Source of the DNA: Patiria miniata
Taxonomy: Eukaryota; Echinodermata; Asteroidea; Valvatida; Asterinidae
Direction: 5' to 3'
Length of the DNA stretch: 64,000 nucleotides
Assembly (NCBI RefSeq): GCF_015706575.1
Contig: NW_024037070.1
Coordinates: 6,727,598 to 6,791,597, forward strand
Below, in pieces: positions 12,001 to 27,000 of the stretch; position 1 is the first letter of the stretch; each line of letters begins with the position of its first letter. The notes beneath the pieces are model-generated. The model was not told where the DNA came from and ran no database searches. It saw only the letters and a program-made list of their open reading frames with translations. Position numbers and translations under genes: made by a program.

Positions 12001-15000
12001 TCTGCCACTGGCGGCGAGGAGAACAAAGAGAGGAGAGCAAAGGTCACCGCAAAATTGACACATACTAGAGCAGTTGACAAAAGGTCAAACTTACGCTTCT
12101 TCCTCTTCTTGCGTTGACCCTTGCTGCCGAAGATGATCTCGTCGGACGAGATGTCGGACTTGGAGTAGTGGGCAACCTCGTCCGGGATATCGTCCAGGCC
12201 GCTACGGTAGGAGCCCCTCAGAATGGTGTTGGCGATCTTGTTGGCTCGGGCCACCTCCAGCACGGCGTTGAAGAAGCTGGGCTCCTGGTCCTTATCCTTA
12301 TTAATCAGGATAGACTCTGCAATCAGCGACTTGCCCCGTCGCTTTTTGCCCTTGGTATCGTTGGCCTGGTTCTTTTTAAGGATCTCTCTGTGGTCCAAAA
12401 AAATTGTAAACCATGAAACTGTGAGCAAACGTTTAACATATACTAACAGATGTATTTTGCACCAATTTCGCATTTAATTGCAAAGCACGAATAAAATTCC
12501 GACAATAAACTGACAATGTGTAAGATCACTGTGCTTAAAGGGAATATACAGCATTTGCTTTTGCTGTAATTTTCAGAAATGGATGGACATGGGGGTTAGT
12601 ATTATATAGCAAATATTATTGCACTAACTTGTTTGAAGTTTTGTGTTAAGATGAAACGAAGCAATTTATACACGTCGGGGAATTGTAAGGTCAGAGAACC
12701 AGTCTAGCTGCCTTGTACCCATTTATAGGTGCGTAATCATTTGCAAACAAAATGTGGATTAACTAAATATGGTAAATTGGGGGCAGCATTTGAAAAAAGC
12801 CTGTTTTTTCCAACTCTGGTTGGCCGACCAGCTTTGGAAATTGATACAAAAATACCACTTTTCTTGAAAATGACAGCACACCAGGTGCAGGATTTTACAG
12901 GATGCGTTTGGCCTCGTGGCATGTGAGACATGTAGATGCCCTACATTATTCCTCGTTTCACTCGTGTCCGAAAGACAAATGCACCATTCGTGACACCATT
13001 CAACTATGTCCATGATTCAACCAAACTCAACTAACGTACGTGGGAAAATCGGGCAACACGAACAACTGCAAAGAGCTCAAGTGGAGGAGACTGGTTCATG
13101 CACGTACGGCGCAAAGTACGCATGACTTCTTTTGTTGTGAATGCGCACAAAACTGCCACGTCTTCGCGTGAGCATCAGACACTGTCGGCAAAGTGTTTGA
13201 ATGTCCTTCCCAGTGGTCTCCACCAACTTTCTCTTTAAAACCGTTGAGGGGTACTTATGCACAGAGTCCATAGGCAAACATAGCTTGATAGACAAACAAG
13301 CCTACCGACTGACAAACAAAGCGACAAACAAACAAACAAGCAAGCAGCCCACCTCGCTTTTCTCTTCAGACTCTCCTGTGCGTTCGGGTAGTTGGTCACA
13401 ACCTCTTGCAGTGTTCTCTTGTCCAGAACAAACAGATTGGAGTAGCCCGGGGAGTAGACGTCGGCGGTGCGACGGTTACCACATCCTACACTCAGCAAGC
13501 TGTCAATGATACCATAAGAATGTTAGCGGGGCAGATAGGGGAAATATTTTTGGGAATTGTTCTTGGTTCTTGGTTCTTGGTTGGTTCATCTCCTAAATAC
13601 TCCGCGTAGGGATTATACAGGAGACCAGAAACACAGGGGCTAACCCCTTCTCTTAGCGATTGTCACTGGGTTCTTTTACATGCATTGGATTACACAACAC
13701 ACGGGACCTACGGTTTACGTCCCATCCGAAGGACGAAGCAATAATGGTTAAGTGCCTTGCTTAAGGACACAAGTGTCCACCCGGCAGGCTTGAACCCACG
13801 CCACTGTTGCCTCTGAAACACCAGAGCATGAATCCAGTGTTCTTAACCGCTAGGCCATGACACTTTGTGCCTTTGATAATACAAGCATGGCATTTGGCAC
13901 ATAGTTAGAATATGTCTTGAGAAAGATATTTGGCTAAAGGGCCATCGCAGATTTGTCCTTTGAAAAAATATAGGTACATGTACAGTAACAAGCAATTTTC
14001 AAAATTTTCAAAATGGCTGCCAGTGCTTGTTATTCTACTTATTTATTTTTTTTTCATTTGAAGCAATAAAAGTGATCAAAATCATACAGATGGGTACTTA
14101 ACAACAAACCTGATGAAGTTTTAGCTCTGTGAATCTCGTTTTCAATTCAAAATTTGCCTAGTCAATGTTTTGAATTGCGCCCGAAATCAGTGTCCGGGAC
14201 ATATTCTCATTCAGGCGATTGCAGCTACGCGATGTCACGCGCTGAACTGACAATAGTAGCAACTGTGCACACCCATTCACAGATGGCCCATTACAGACAT
14301 AGTGGGGACGGGAGGGGGGGGGGGGGGGGGAGAAAATGCATGTCTACTTTTTGGTACCTTATTTCGCCAAAGTAGCAGCCTGGATGCAGTGTGGCCAGCA
14401 CTGTTCGGTTGTTCTGTCCACCCAGTACCTGTGCCACGCCGTTCTTGATGATGTACATCTCCTTGCCAACTTCACCCTGAAAAATCAAAGAAAAAAGAAA
14501 TCGATTGCATGATATCATTGTACTTATGTAAAGGCAACTTGGGACTTTTGAATTCACAGTGGTATAGTACTACCGTGCAGTGGTATAATAATGCCGTGTC
14601 AGCCCGGAGAAACCACTATATGTGCAGTGCAATATGGACCGTGCAATACTGGACAATGCCAAACTGTTGTTGCCATGGATCTACCTATCAGAATTGAGGA
14701 CTTGAGTTTGCGTGAAGATAAAAGTTGCATCACCGTGTTGATTGGCAGAAGACATTATTGGCACAGAAGAGTGATCTTAAAATGACTTGAAACAAAAATG
14801 TGACCTGTTCTGTCAAAATCGGACTTTTCTGGGCATAAGGTCGAAAATGATATTTTTACATATTGTTAACATATGTTCTTTTTCCTTTTAATAGGTGGTT
14901 TAATTTTTGAAACCGGTCATTCCTGGGCAGAGTTATGCTATTTTGAAGTTCATTGTGTCGAAAAGTAGAAAACGGAGAAAATGGCCACGAACGTCACAAA

Positions 15001-18000
15001 GCAGTTATTTCTTTAACTGATATACCTTATCAAAATCATCAAAAAAAGTATATGTATCGTTCAAATTAGGGTTTCAAACTTTTATAATATATTTTAGACA
15101 TGTTCAGGATTACAAATATGCAAACATTTGAAAATCGATAAAAATCACCCCCACAGCGTTTTTGGCTGTATCTCAATTTCAACCTCTGCCCAGAAGCGTC
15201 TGCTTTTGACAGAACAGGTCACAAATAACCTCAACTGTTAAAAAATCAGTCTTGGTTTTCTTGTTGTTCATTGTTGTTATTTTCTGTTATGGCATTACCT
15301 TGCGGCAGATGTAGTCACCAGGCAGAAACAGAACGGGTCGCAGTTTCAACACCAAATCACGTAACAGCATCTTATCGCAGTCCTGAAAATGGATAGAATG
15401 AAAGTATTCTTAAGTTAGAATATGCTACTTTAAAATCCATGGTGTCCCTCCCCTGATTTTTTTGACAATTATTAAATTATATCAGTGTGGGAAACTGAAC
15501 AGAACAACGTAGCAATTTTCATTCAGCATTAAAAATAAATCTGCTGAAAAAAAAGCCTTTCTGCTGAAAAAATTGAGCCTTTCTGAGTAGGGAGGGGGTT
15601 TCCAATCTTTAAGAATATTGTCCAAAAAAAATAATATGAAAGTATTCTCAGAGTCTGTAGCCATAATTTTGCATTATTGCAGATTCGTTCTTCATGCGAA
15701 TGCGATATGAATTTGACATCATAAAGCATTCGCTATGAAATTCGCTATTGAAATGTGTTCCACTATTGCAAATTGCAGCGCGAAAACTTGCCATGACGTC
15801 AAATGTTCGCGTTCGCGTTCGCATTCGACAAGTATAATAGGACATGTACGATGTCCTATTACTGCTGGAGATAAGAAAAGAAACGTGGAATTTTGGGGAC
15901 ATGACATGATAGAAAGCTATATGCACAAATAATGTACATGTACATTTCCATCATTATTTTATGTCCCTTCATGACAGTTTCAATAAATCTACTACGGGCT
16001 GAGCTACAGTTGCCACAGGAACATGCGGCATGTCTGTGAAAGCTGGGGACATCTCTTCCAATACAACCATACCCTCTTAGGCCAAAAAAAAAAAGTCTCC
16101 GGTTTCTGGTATGCGCGCGCGTCGCCGTAGCTATGCACGTTGGCAAAATGAAAAAGTTTTTTTTTCAATGAAAGATGATGTCTCAAAACCGCCAAACTCA
16201 CTGGTTTGACTGGAATCCTGCTGCTGCACAATTTTAACGTGTTTTTAGATTGGGTTATGGTCGAGAATAAGCTTCATGTGGCCTCTCTGGACTCCCATAT
16301 ATTTCCACTGAGTTTAGTCGGGCACCATTTGCAATCATCAGCCGACATTTGAAGCAAAAAAATCAGGTAAAAAAAAAAAAAAAGCCGCGTCGCCGCACCA
16401 CTTTTTGGGCAAGCTCCATACCAGAAACCGGAGACTTTTTTTTTTTTGCCTTACAATGGGTTTGTTAAAAATCGATCTTTAGACAGAGAATTGAAAAGTT
16501 GAAGCTTAATAAACAGGTGTTCAATATTTCGAGAAAATGTGAGAAAGGGAACATTTCTGAAAACTGACCTGAAACAGGGAGACTTTGCTGAGTGTGTCCA
16601 TGTGAACGTGGATGGCAATATCTGTCTGCATCTTGATCGGCACGTTCTTCATGATTTCCTTCTCATCTGAAAAAGAAAAAAAAGAAGGAATATTTAAGAA
16701 AACACAAATATCAACAGAATAATAATTAAACTCAATTGTCTGATTTAACCCTAGGGCACAAACGGCACCCTAGGAGGTGTATGGCCTAGTGGTTAGGGTT
16801 CGTGACTCATGATCAGAGGGTCAGGGGTTCGAATCCAGCCGCTGGCTACATGTTGTGTCCTTGGGCATGCCACTTCACCCCACTTGCCTCTCTCCACCCA
16901 GGAGTACAAATGGGTACCAGCATTAGCTAAGGAGTAACCTGCGATGGACCAACGTGGCCATGAGGTCGTGGGTTCGAAACCACCCGCGTTACAAGCTTGT
17001 GAAATTTATCTTGCAAGCTCTCTGCCAGTGCTTAGTAAAAGGTCTTCATGAACAACATAATATGAAGCCTTCACAGTGAGGGCATATAATTCCATCATAG
17101 CAATAGTGGTATTTCTGGGTGTTTACTGAGTAGTTCTCTACGATCCCAGGAGTACATGAACCACAGACGGACTCTTCTCTGCACGCTCTCGGGGATCTTC
17201 CAGATCTTCAGCAGTGACATGGTGTTGTCCATGCGACGACGGAACGCCCCCTTGGCCGCCCCTGATGCGCCTACAATGTCTCGCATCTAGAAAATAAACA
17301 TTTCACTCAGTCAGTCCAAAAACATCCACTTTTTTACAAAGAGACGGAAATACATATATACATCAGTAATGATAACCTTCTTTATTTTCTACTTTTCAAC
17401 TTTTTGCTTTAGAGGGCGCATGCAATGGAATTTGTTTTAATGCAATCCTTGAAAATGCACCTTTGTGTCCCATTAAACCCTATTTTCAATTTCCGTTTTC
17501 CTATTTTCGAGGGGGAGTGTGGTGCCTTTTTGGTTTTTATGCTAACGAAAATTTCCATATTCATGAGCAAAAGTGTGTCACTTTAGGCAGAAACCTCAAT
17601 GTTACAGCTATATCAGCACTAAAAGTTGCCAGAATTTCGGATTTTTTGCTGTCGTGAATTTTCTTTTCTTTGGTGATTGGTTGTTGTGTCAGTGCATGGC
17701 TGTAAGCCAGTGAGCAAATTTTTCTCACAAATTTTTTAAATTAGCAAATTTTTGGGTTCACAATTTGAATGGAGAACTGAACAGTGTCACCCTGAAATGA
17801 CATCACAGCAACAGCGTCAGTTGTCCGGAAAAGCAAGGACAATTTTAAACATTTAAAGAAGTGCACTTTTCAATAAAATTAACCAAAAAGGGATGTCAAA
17901 TTGTTTTCAAAGAGGAGTAGAAAGTTGCACATAATGTGTTCCTCAGAAAAAATCATCCCATGAACCCTTTAAAACATTGTGCTTAACTTTTCTGACTCGC

Positions 18001-21000
18001 TTTCATGAGCAAAACGTAATTAATTTCTCAATTAAGTTTCAACAGTTTGGATTTTCAGTTTACTACATACAAGCAAACATAAATGAGAAGCACTGAATTT
18101 TTCAACACCTCATTTTAAAATACAAGCTAAATTTCACCTGTACCAGATGGACATCCAAGAGGCCCGCTGAACCAAATTTTCAAGAAATTAGAATTAAGTT
18201 TGATGTTTAATAATTAACAATTATTTATTAACTTGTATAGCGCAAATTACCGAATAACCCCTATTTACGCAGAATTTTCGGCGGTGAAAATTTGAATAAT
18301 TTTCGCACGGAATCACGATTCCTTTGATGGAATCGGAATCGATTTCAAAAATGATGGAGTCCCCCAAGCCTAGTGTCAAATCTTGTCACCCGGTCACCTG
18401 TCCAATGATGGTTGCAAACACGAATACGCCGACCATGAAATCTATATTCATGAAGAAGATCTCAAACGTCGTCTCTGGAACTGGGAGGTTGCCAATGGTG
18501 ATCAGGGTCTTTGTCGCTCGATACAGGCAGCGGATGTAACTAAAAACAAGATTAGTCAAAAAAAGGAACAAATTTGAGGAATTAGGCATTTGGTATGAGT
18601 AGAAACAAATTGGGCTCTAGCAGGGTTCACCCTTAACTTTTTTTCTTCATTAGCCAGCCGGATTAGTGAACAAGACTCATAACTAGCCCGTGGGCCTTTT
18701 CACTAGTAGGCAATATAATTTTTGTGTTAATCTTTGCAACTTTTAGTTTTTCTTTTCTATATACGTTTGTGATTTCGGAGCAACCGCACGGAAAAAGCCG
18801 AAAGCACGTCGAATATATCATATTATTTTATTTCAGACTGGCTTTAAAAAAGACAAAAAATTGGAAAATCTGCAGCTACGCGTGAAAAGTTTCATACCTT
18901 ATCTCAATAACTTTGACTCGCCAGGCAGGCTACTAGAGAATGGTTTTGACTAGCCCGCCGCTGTTTTGACTCGCATTTGGCTAGCGGGCTACCACGGGCT
19001 CTAGATGATACAAATGGGTCATTCTATAAATTTAGGTTCCAAAGGGTGACATTTTTCCTGTTCCTGTGACCATGGTACATTAAGAATGATTTTTATTTGT
19101 TGGGTACGTAGTTTACTATTTATAATCTTTCTTAGAGGACGACTCAATTAAGAAGTGCATCAGAATTATAAAACCACGATGTCACCAACTATGCCGGGGA
19201 GGGGGTTTCTCCACCTGTCTCCCGATTCCGAACGGCAATACTCTTGTCGTTTGTCACTCTGGAGTGTACTCATGTTAACATGAGTCACTCGCTCGAATCC
19301 AGCCTGCAAGGCAGTACTTACGCATTGCCCAGGCCATCGTAGACCCAATCGTTGGTTTTGATACCCTCCCATGTTGAGATGACATAATAGCAGCATGTGT
19401 TCAGATGGATCATGTAAAGCAGGTAACCGATGGTTTTCACAACTCTGCAAAGTCCAAGACAAACACACAAAGAAAAAGATTTCAAAGACATGGACTGTCA
19501 TGGCCTAGCGGTTAAGAGCACCGGACTCATGTTCTGGTGTTTCAGACGCAACAGTGACGTGGGTTCGAGCCCGCCGGCGGACACTTGTGCTCTTAAGCAA
19601 GGCACTTAACCATTATTGCTTCGTCCTTCGGATGGGACGTAAAGCCGTAGGTCCCGTGTGTTGTATAATGCATGTAAAAGAACCCAGCAAACGCTTATCG
19701 ATAAGAGAAGGGGTTTGCCCCGGTGTTTCTGGCCTCCTGTATAAACTCCCACGTGGAGTATTTAGGAGAAGAACAAACCAAGAACCAAGAACATGATAAT
19801 GGAACATTCCAAAGTTGGCCATTAAATACAGTGGTGTACCCAGTATTTGGCTGGGGGGGGGGGTTAAAAGTTTGAATTTTTTTCAAAAAACGTTGCTCAA
19901 AATTTAAAAAAATGAATGAAGATGAGAATAGCACAGAAGTTCGACCGAATTTGTTTTGTATGCTTTCAATGCACATTACATGTTATCTTGAATGTGCCAG
20001 TAGTCGGGAAAAAAAAATCACTTATACACTTAATAAAGTTTTTCAGTCAAAATACTCTTTGGAGAATCTTTCTGGAATGTTATTCCTCTCCCCCAATTTC
20101 TAAACATAAATACAACACCGTAGAAAGGAGCTACGAACCTGAAGACGTTGGCCGATTTGGATTTGTTCTCAAACTTCTCCACAAACTCGTTGTAGCTGTG
20201 AACTTTGAGAAGTCGGGGCAGACGGAGGATTGGCTTGATGCCGACGGCAAAGTAGATGAAATCCAAGGGAAGTAGACACAGCACATCAAACTGTAGAGTA
20301 AGATCAGTTGGAATGAGCTGAGCAAAATGACTCAAACCAAGTCGCATTGAACCAATCCATGCATTAACCCTAACCACCCCAACTCCATCAAAATCCATCC
20401 CTCATTTTGGTGGATTTTGGGGGACTTGGTCCAGAAGGCCTGGCGTGACTAAATATTGATGGAGTATGATGGACTTGGGCCTAATGGCCTGAAGCAGTGC
20501 TAGGGGTATCCGTTTGATTTTGCCCAGCTTCCTGTACTGCTATTGTGATAAAAGCCATGTTTAGCAAGTCCATGAATGTCAACCAGTGCGTCAGTGGTGG
20601 ATCGCATTATGTCATTGTTCGATGCAACAATTAAAAAAAGGGCACTCATTTATAATAAAAAAGGGCACTTGTGAAAAAAAGGGCAAATCTTTACAAAATA
20701 TTGAAAGGAAGTAAATACGCCTTCAAATGAATATACCTTGAACTGCAAGCACTTTGTGTAATGTTTCCTCATCAACACCTTGTCTCTCTGGAATTTGAAA
20801 ACATAATGATAAATGTCACTTGTTGGGTCTCTAGGAATGCTGCATAAATGTAAAAAAAATAAATAGGGCAAATCTAGGGAAGGTGCATAAACCTAAGTTT
20901 AAAAACCAAGCAAATTTGAGATGAAACAGATTTCAAAGAGCTCTTTAAGGTAAATTATATCATTTGCCTTTTGTGAATTTTTTCCTTTGAAGCAATAAAA

Positions 21001-24000
21001 GTGCTCAAAATCTAAAGAAGGATGCTTAACTAACCTGATAAAGTTTTAGCTCAGTGAATGTTGTATATTCCTAGAAAACAATATTTCTAGGATGTCAAAT
21101 TTAATTCAAAAGTTGACGACTCATGTAGTGAATTGCACCTAAAATTAGTGTCCGGGACACGTTCTCATTTCAGCCGATTGCAGCTGGGCGATGCCACACA
21201 CTGAACCGACGAATTATAGCAACCGCGCTCACGTGTGTGTTGGAAATTTACGAAAATGTGTTTTTATACGAATCTTTGGAATTGATAAATTCTTCTATTG
21301 TTTTTTTTTTTCAAACTGACAGCATGCCAAAAAGAATAATTTCACACCGAACTACGCAAACATGCATTCTGAGCCATGCTGTTATTTGGGTCGAAATTGG
21401 TCAAGTGACCCATTGGTGTGTTAAAAGTACACCAGGGGAAGTGGAAAGGAAACCGTGACTGTTTGTGACCTTTTAAACAGTAGGGGGTTAAACCAAGTAT
21501 GATTTTAAATTTTTCGTAAATTTTCGAAAATTTTCCTAACTACTTTTTGGATAGCTGCCAATGATATACTCTACATGTACCTTTAAATAGCATAATAATA
21601 ATAACAATAATAGCAGGTACTTATATATCGCTTTTAAAGGGAATATACAACATTTGCAAACATCTAAAAATAAAACTACCAAGTTTTTGCGAAATACCTT
21701 AATAAGACGTTGGTAAATGACAGTATAAAGCATCCTGTAAAATTATGGCACCTGGTATACTGTCATTTTCAAGAAAAGTGGTATTTTTGTATCAATTTCC
21801 AACGCTGATCGGCCGATCAGCGTTGGAAACAACTGGCTTTTTTTTCAAATACTGGACCCAATTGACCATTGCACTTGTTTGCAATCGATTACAAACCTAT
21901 GAACGGGTAAGAGCCAGCTTGACTGGTTCCCTGACCTTACAATTCCCCAATGTATGTAAACTGCTCTGTTTCTTCTTATATGGAGTCAGGGAACCAGACT
22001 ACAGGAAAATGATCGTTTTTCTTGGTTTTTATAGCATTTTCGAACCCAAAACCTCCAAAAAGTCAGTGTAACTATATTTGCTTTATATTTCCAACCCCCC
22101 AATTCCATCCATTTCTGAAAATTACAGCAAAAGCAAATGATGTATATTCCCTTTAACAAAGATCAAGCGCTTAACATTATTATTACCCCTGATCATTGGT
22201 TCAATGAAACAATCCAAATACCATCTCAGCTCCCTGGGGAGTATACAGCTCGATGCAGCCTGTTAGGCGCAAGGAAGCTAATTCAATCACAATAACCATC
22301 TCTGCCCTCACAGGTACCCATTTACTCCTGGGTGGCACATGACACTATGAAAACCGCATTTTAGAAGAACATTGAGAGGGTGATTAATTAATCATGGTTT
22401 AAGGCTAATTCTCACAAACTTTTACCTGGATCTGACCATTGTCAAAGAAGAGCAGTCGGGTATGTAGGATGATGTCAAGGAAGTAGATGAGATCACCCAG
22501 ATAGTCAAAGTAGAGCCAGCTGGTCTCTTTCCCAATGGTCTTTTCCGGGAAAGACGCTCGTAGGAAGATGGAGACGGCGTTATAGATGAAGACCATAGCT
22601 ACCAGACACAACCAGGCCAACCACATGCCTCCTAGGTACGGCAACAATCAGAGAACAAACCATGCATCTATATCAAAGGTACACAGAATGGGGTGCTGTG
22701 GTCCAATGGTTACGGTGTTCGACTCGTGTGCCGTGGTACATGGGTTCGAATCCTGACCGTGGGAACATGGTGCTTGTGCTCTTGAGCAAGGCACTTTACC
22801 ATTATTGCTTCGTCCTTCGGATGGGATGTAAAGCCGTAGGTCCCGTGTGTTGTGTGATGCACGTTAAAGTACCCAGTAACACTTATCGCCAAGAGGAGGG
22901 GTTTAATTGCCCCGGTGTTCTGGCAGTGGCTGCAATATGCGCCGCAGCACCTTGTTAACCCTTAGGTACGACTTAAAGGGTCTCATATTTGTCATAAACT
23001 TCATATACCTGTCTTAATAATAGACATAATTTTCAGCGCCTTGAGTACCAAATTGTTGGTAGATAGCTGCGCTATATAAGACTCTGGTATTAGAATCATT
23101 TGCTTTTGTTCAGTTTTCTCATTTGAAGCAATAAAATTGCTCAAAATCTTAAGTACTGTAGGGTGCATAAGAAGTAACCTGTTGAAGTTTTATCTCATTG
23201 GCTTATATACAAGTTGAGGAAAAAGAGAAACAAATATTTTGTTGTTTGCACAATTTCTGGGGGACTTGTAACCAATTCATTGCTAATTCTCAGAAACAAA
23301 GTGTGCCCCACACACACCATTTTTGAACACCTTCAATTACTGTTTTCTTCCAATCGAAACCAATTCGGAATAATTTACTGGAAACGTTTGTTTAAAAATT
23401 TAAAACGTATCCATATTGCCATTCAGGGCTGTTCCGATTTAAATCGATTGAAGAAAGTATAAAACAAATCATTCAAAAAAATCAAAAGTTAGGTCAAAGT
23501 TGAACAATAATGTAAGAGCTTTGAAAGAATTTTGGCCCCAATGTAAATACACTATTAAATAAATGTTATCTTGTGGGTCATATTTTATCCAGTGTGATCT
23601 TCTGGCAGTTGATATGTTCTGGTTGGGTACACTGTTAACAACTTCGAAATGAGTGTTGTGTGCAAATCGTTGATTCATGCATGGATGCAAGGCACGTTAC
23701 ATATTCCTAAAGAGGGTTTAATTAAAGAAGTAGTATCCAGACAGTACATCATTAAAGCTATAGTCCATCATTTGCAGCCATCCGAAAAGTAACTGGCGTA
23801 ATTTTTGTTGAAAAACATATTTGGTTGAAATGGTAAGGGGACTAAACTCCCTGTGAAATTATTCTTTCTGGCAAGCTGTCATTTTGAAGTAATCAACGAA
23901 AGAAGGCCTTTCCAACGGTGCGTCTTAAGACGCACCGTAGGAAAATTTAAATTAGTAGTTCGTTTTGTTATTCGGCAAAGCGCGCGCAACTTTTGATTTG

Positions 24001-27000
24001 AAATTGAGATCCTAGAATGCTGTTTTTCTCGGAATATACAGCTGAAGCTTAGCTGAAACTTCATCAGGTTAGTTGTTCAGTATCCTTCATTAGATTTTGA
24101 ACACTTTTGTTGCTTCAAACGAACAAAATGCACAAATTACAAATGATGGACTATATCTTTAAAGAAGTAGTATCTGGACAGTACATTATTAATCACAATG
24201 TGGTTACATGTACATTCAGCAAACTTCGCTGTTTCCACAATCAAGAGTCTATAGCCAATAAAAACTACCCCTGGCCACTACCTGTTGGGTCGATACAGTC
24301 CGGTGGTTTGAACTTAGCCATCAGGTTGCGCAGAGTGACCGCCCGGCAGCAGCCCCAAAATTTCTTGACTTGGATCTCCGTGGTGACGTCTGTGGCGCTG
24401 CTGGGAGCAAAGGAGTCCAGTCGCTTGCGAACGTTGGTTGGAGCTGCCAGAGAAAACATCAAGACATTTGTAGTTTCTTTAGGAATGGAGTGTCATGGCC
24501 TAGCGGTTAAGAGCACCGCACCGGACTCATGCTCTGGTGTTTCAGAGGGAGCAGAATGTGGGTTCAGCCCGGGTCTGGACACTTGTGCCCTTAAGAAAGG
24601 CACTTAACCACTATTGCTTCGTCCTTCGGATGGGACGTAAAGCCGTAGGTCCCACGTGTTGTGTAATGCAATGCACGTCAAAGAACCCAGTGGCACTTAT
24701 CGCTAAGAGAAGGGGTTTGCCCCAGTGTTTCTGGCCTCCTGTTAAAACTCCCCTGCGGAGTCCTTAGGAGAAGTACCAACCAAAAGTTGGATTCCATTGT
24801 ACCATTGGGAATGTCAGAAAGGGGTACCAGTTTTCACAGGGTAGGGTTGTCACAAGTCCTCACAAGTTAATCACAAGTCGTCACAATTATTAAAGTCTAT
24901 CACAAATCAATCACAAATCAATCACAAGTCAATCACAAGTCAATCACAAGTCAATCACAAGTCCTCACCTGTAAAAAAAAAATTATTTTATCACGCTCGA
25001 TAACAGACACTGTAAACTTTGACATCGATTTGTGAATTTCAAAATTGTCCTCTTGTTTTTTTTCCCATACCTGGGGGTGCAAGTGTAGCCGATACAGTGG
25101 AGATGGGCGTGACCTCATTGCGTCCCACTTTCTTGGCTCGTTGAGTGACAGTCTTGACAAGATTTTGGAGTTTCTGTCGAGTGTTAGCGGCAACTGTATC
25201 CTCATCCAAGCTGAGTATTAGATCATGGAAAAAAAGTACATTATCAAAACAAACTTGACAATGTTATTTGTGACATAATCGGTGCTTATGTGCTTTATAC
25301 CATTGAAGGTCTCAAAGCGCTTTACAATTATTACCCCTGTTCATGGGGCCGATTTCATAGAGCTGCTTAAGCACAAAATTTGCTTAAGCACAAAAACGTC
25401 TTGCTTAATAAAATCAGGTTACCGGCCAAAACTCCATGCGATTGTTATGCTAAGTAACCAACCGCTAAATACCAGTCACAAGCAATGTACATCGCATGGA
25501 GTTTTGGCCGGTAACCCAATTCTACTAAGCAATGTTTTTTCGTACTTAAGCAAATTTTGTGCTTATTAAGCAGCTCTATGAAATTGGGCCCAGGCCACGA
25601 GACCAGTGTTTCTGCAGCAGCTCTAGATCAGTGCAATCTAGGGTCTACCTTCACAGGTGCCCAGTTATATACCTGGGTGGAGAGAGGCAATTGTAGTCAA
25701 GTGTCTAGCCCAAGAACACAAACACCATGTTCCCAAACCCAATATTTGTTAAAACCCAATATTTGTCTAAATTCTCTATCCAGTATTCTTCATCAAAGTC
25801 CCCTTCACTTGTACATGAAAAATTCTAACCTGTTGCTCATACAGCTCATATCGCTCATACTGCTGATGGAGCTGACCGCGGAGGGTCGCTTCTGAAACCA
25901 GCGGCTCATCCCCCAGGACGGCGAGCGACTGCCGGAGCTCAACAACAGGTCAGAGTTCTGCAACGACGAGGTGCGGAGGGCCGGGGAGTGACCGTTGGAC
26001 CCGCTGGTCCCCTGGGGATCCGAGGACTTGACACCCATGGCTGAGATGGGGCTGAGGTGATCCATGGAGCCCGGCAGACTGAAGCGCTTGTGCATCACGT
26101 CCTGAGAGTGCGGCAGGCCGAGGGATTCAAGGATAGGCTGGACCGGACTCCTTTTGGGGATTGGATTGAAAGTATCGAGAATTAAAATCTGTGAACAAGG
26201 GCAGGATTTTTCAAGATCAATTCAGTGGTGTAAGACATCTGCACTAGAAAAGCAGGAGGTCGAGGGTTCGAGTCCCACCCGAGTGATTTTTTTCCAACTT
26301 TCACTCGGGAGGTAGCACACTGAGTATACAGTGTTTAAACGTCGGTGAAGGGCAAAAACCCAATTTGGAAGATAAATTCAGCTTGCCTGGACCGTAATTC
26401 ATGAATGTGTACGTTGGCAGAATGGGAGATTTATCCGTATCCCTACCCCACCAGCCTCACACTTAAAAAAAATTGTCCTTGTTTCCCCCCCCCCCCCCTC
26501 TTCTTTTGACATCAATGTCAACAGTTACCAAATTACAATTGCAAGCAATTTTAGGAATTTTTGTAAACCAAATTCATTCCTTTACAACAAATGACCTAAA
26601 TTAACAATTATGTTCATGTTTTGTAACCTGGTAGACCATCCATCAAGAATTGTGGGGTTTTGGTTTTTTTGTTTGGCCTTAAGAGCGAAGTTGCTTGGTG
26701 GTTACTTCCGAGATTACCGAAACATCAAAGCAAGGTGCGTCCAGTATGCAAACAGAAGCTTGATCAAAGCCGTTAATTTCTTCATCATTCTCTCCCAAAC
26801 CCCCAGAAAAAACTGACCTGACTGCTTGACTCAGGTCCCCTGTTGAGCTGAAGACAGAAATATTTGAAGGGCAAGGGCTTGTTGACAAAGCACTATGATA
26901 GCCATCATGGTCCGAGGACAAGTGGCTCAAACTGCTCTGCTCTGTGGAAGCATTGGGCAATTAAGGTTTTATTATAAAAATGAAACACGGTTTTGAGATT

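Noticed and set aside
24107-24607. 166-codon plus-strand frame
   Set aside because: It reads through a MITE end, the antisense of CNGB exon 5 and a SINE.
24848-24969. CRISPR-like array
   Set aside because: Direct tandem repeats without spacers, in an animal genome; it is a minisatellite.
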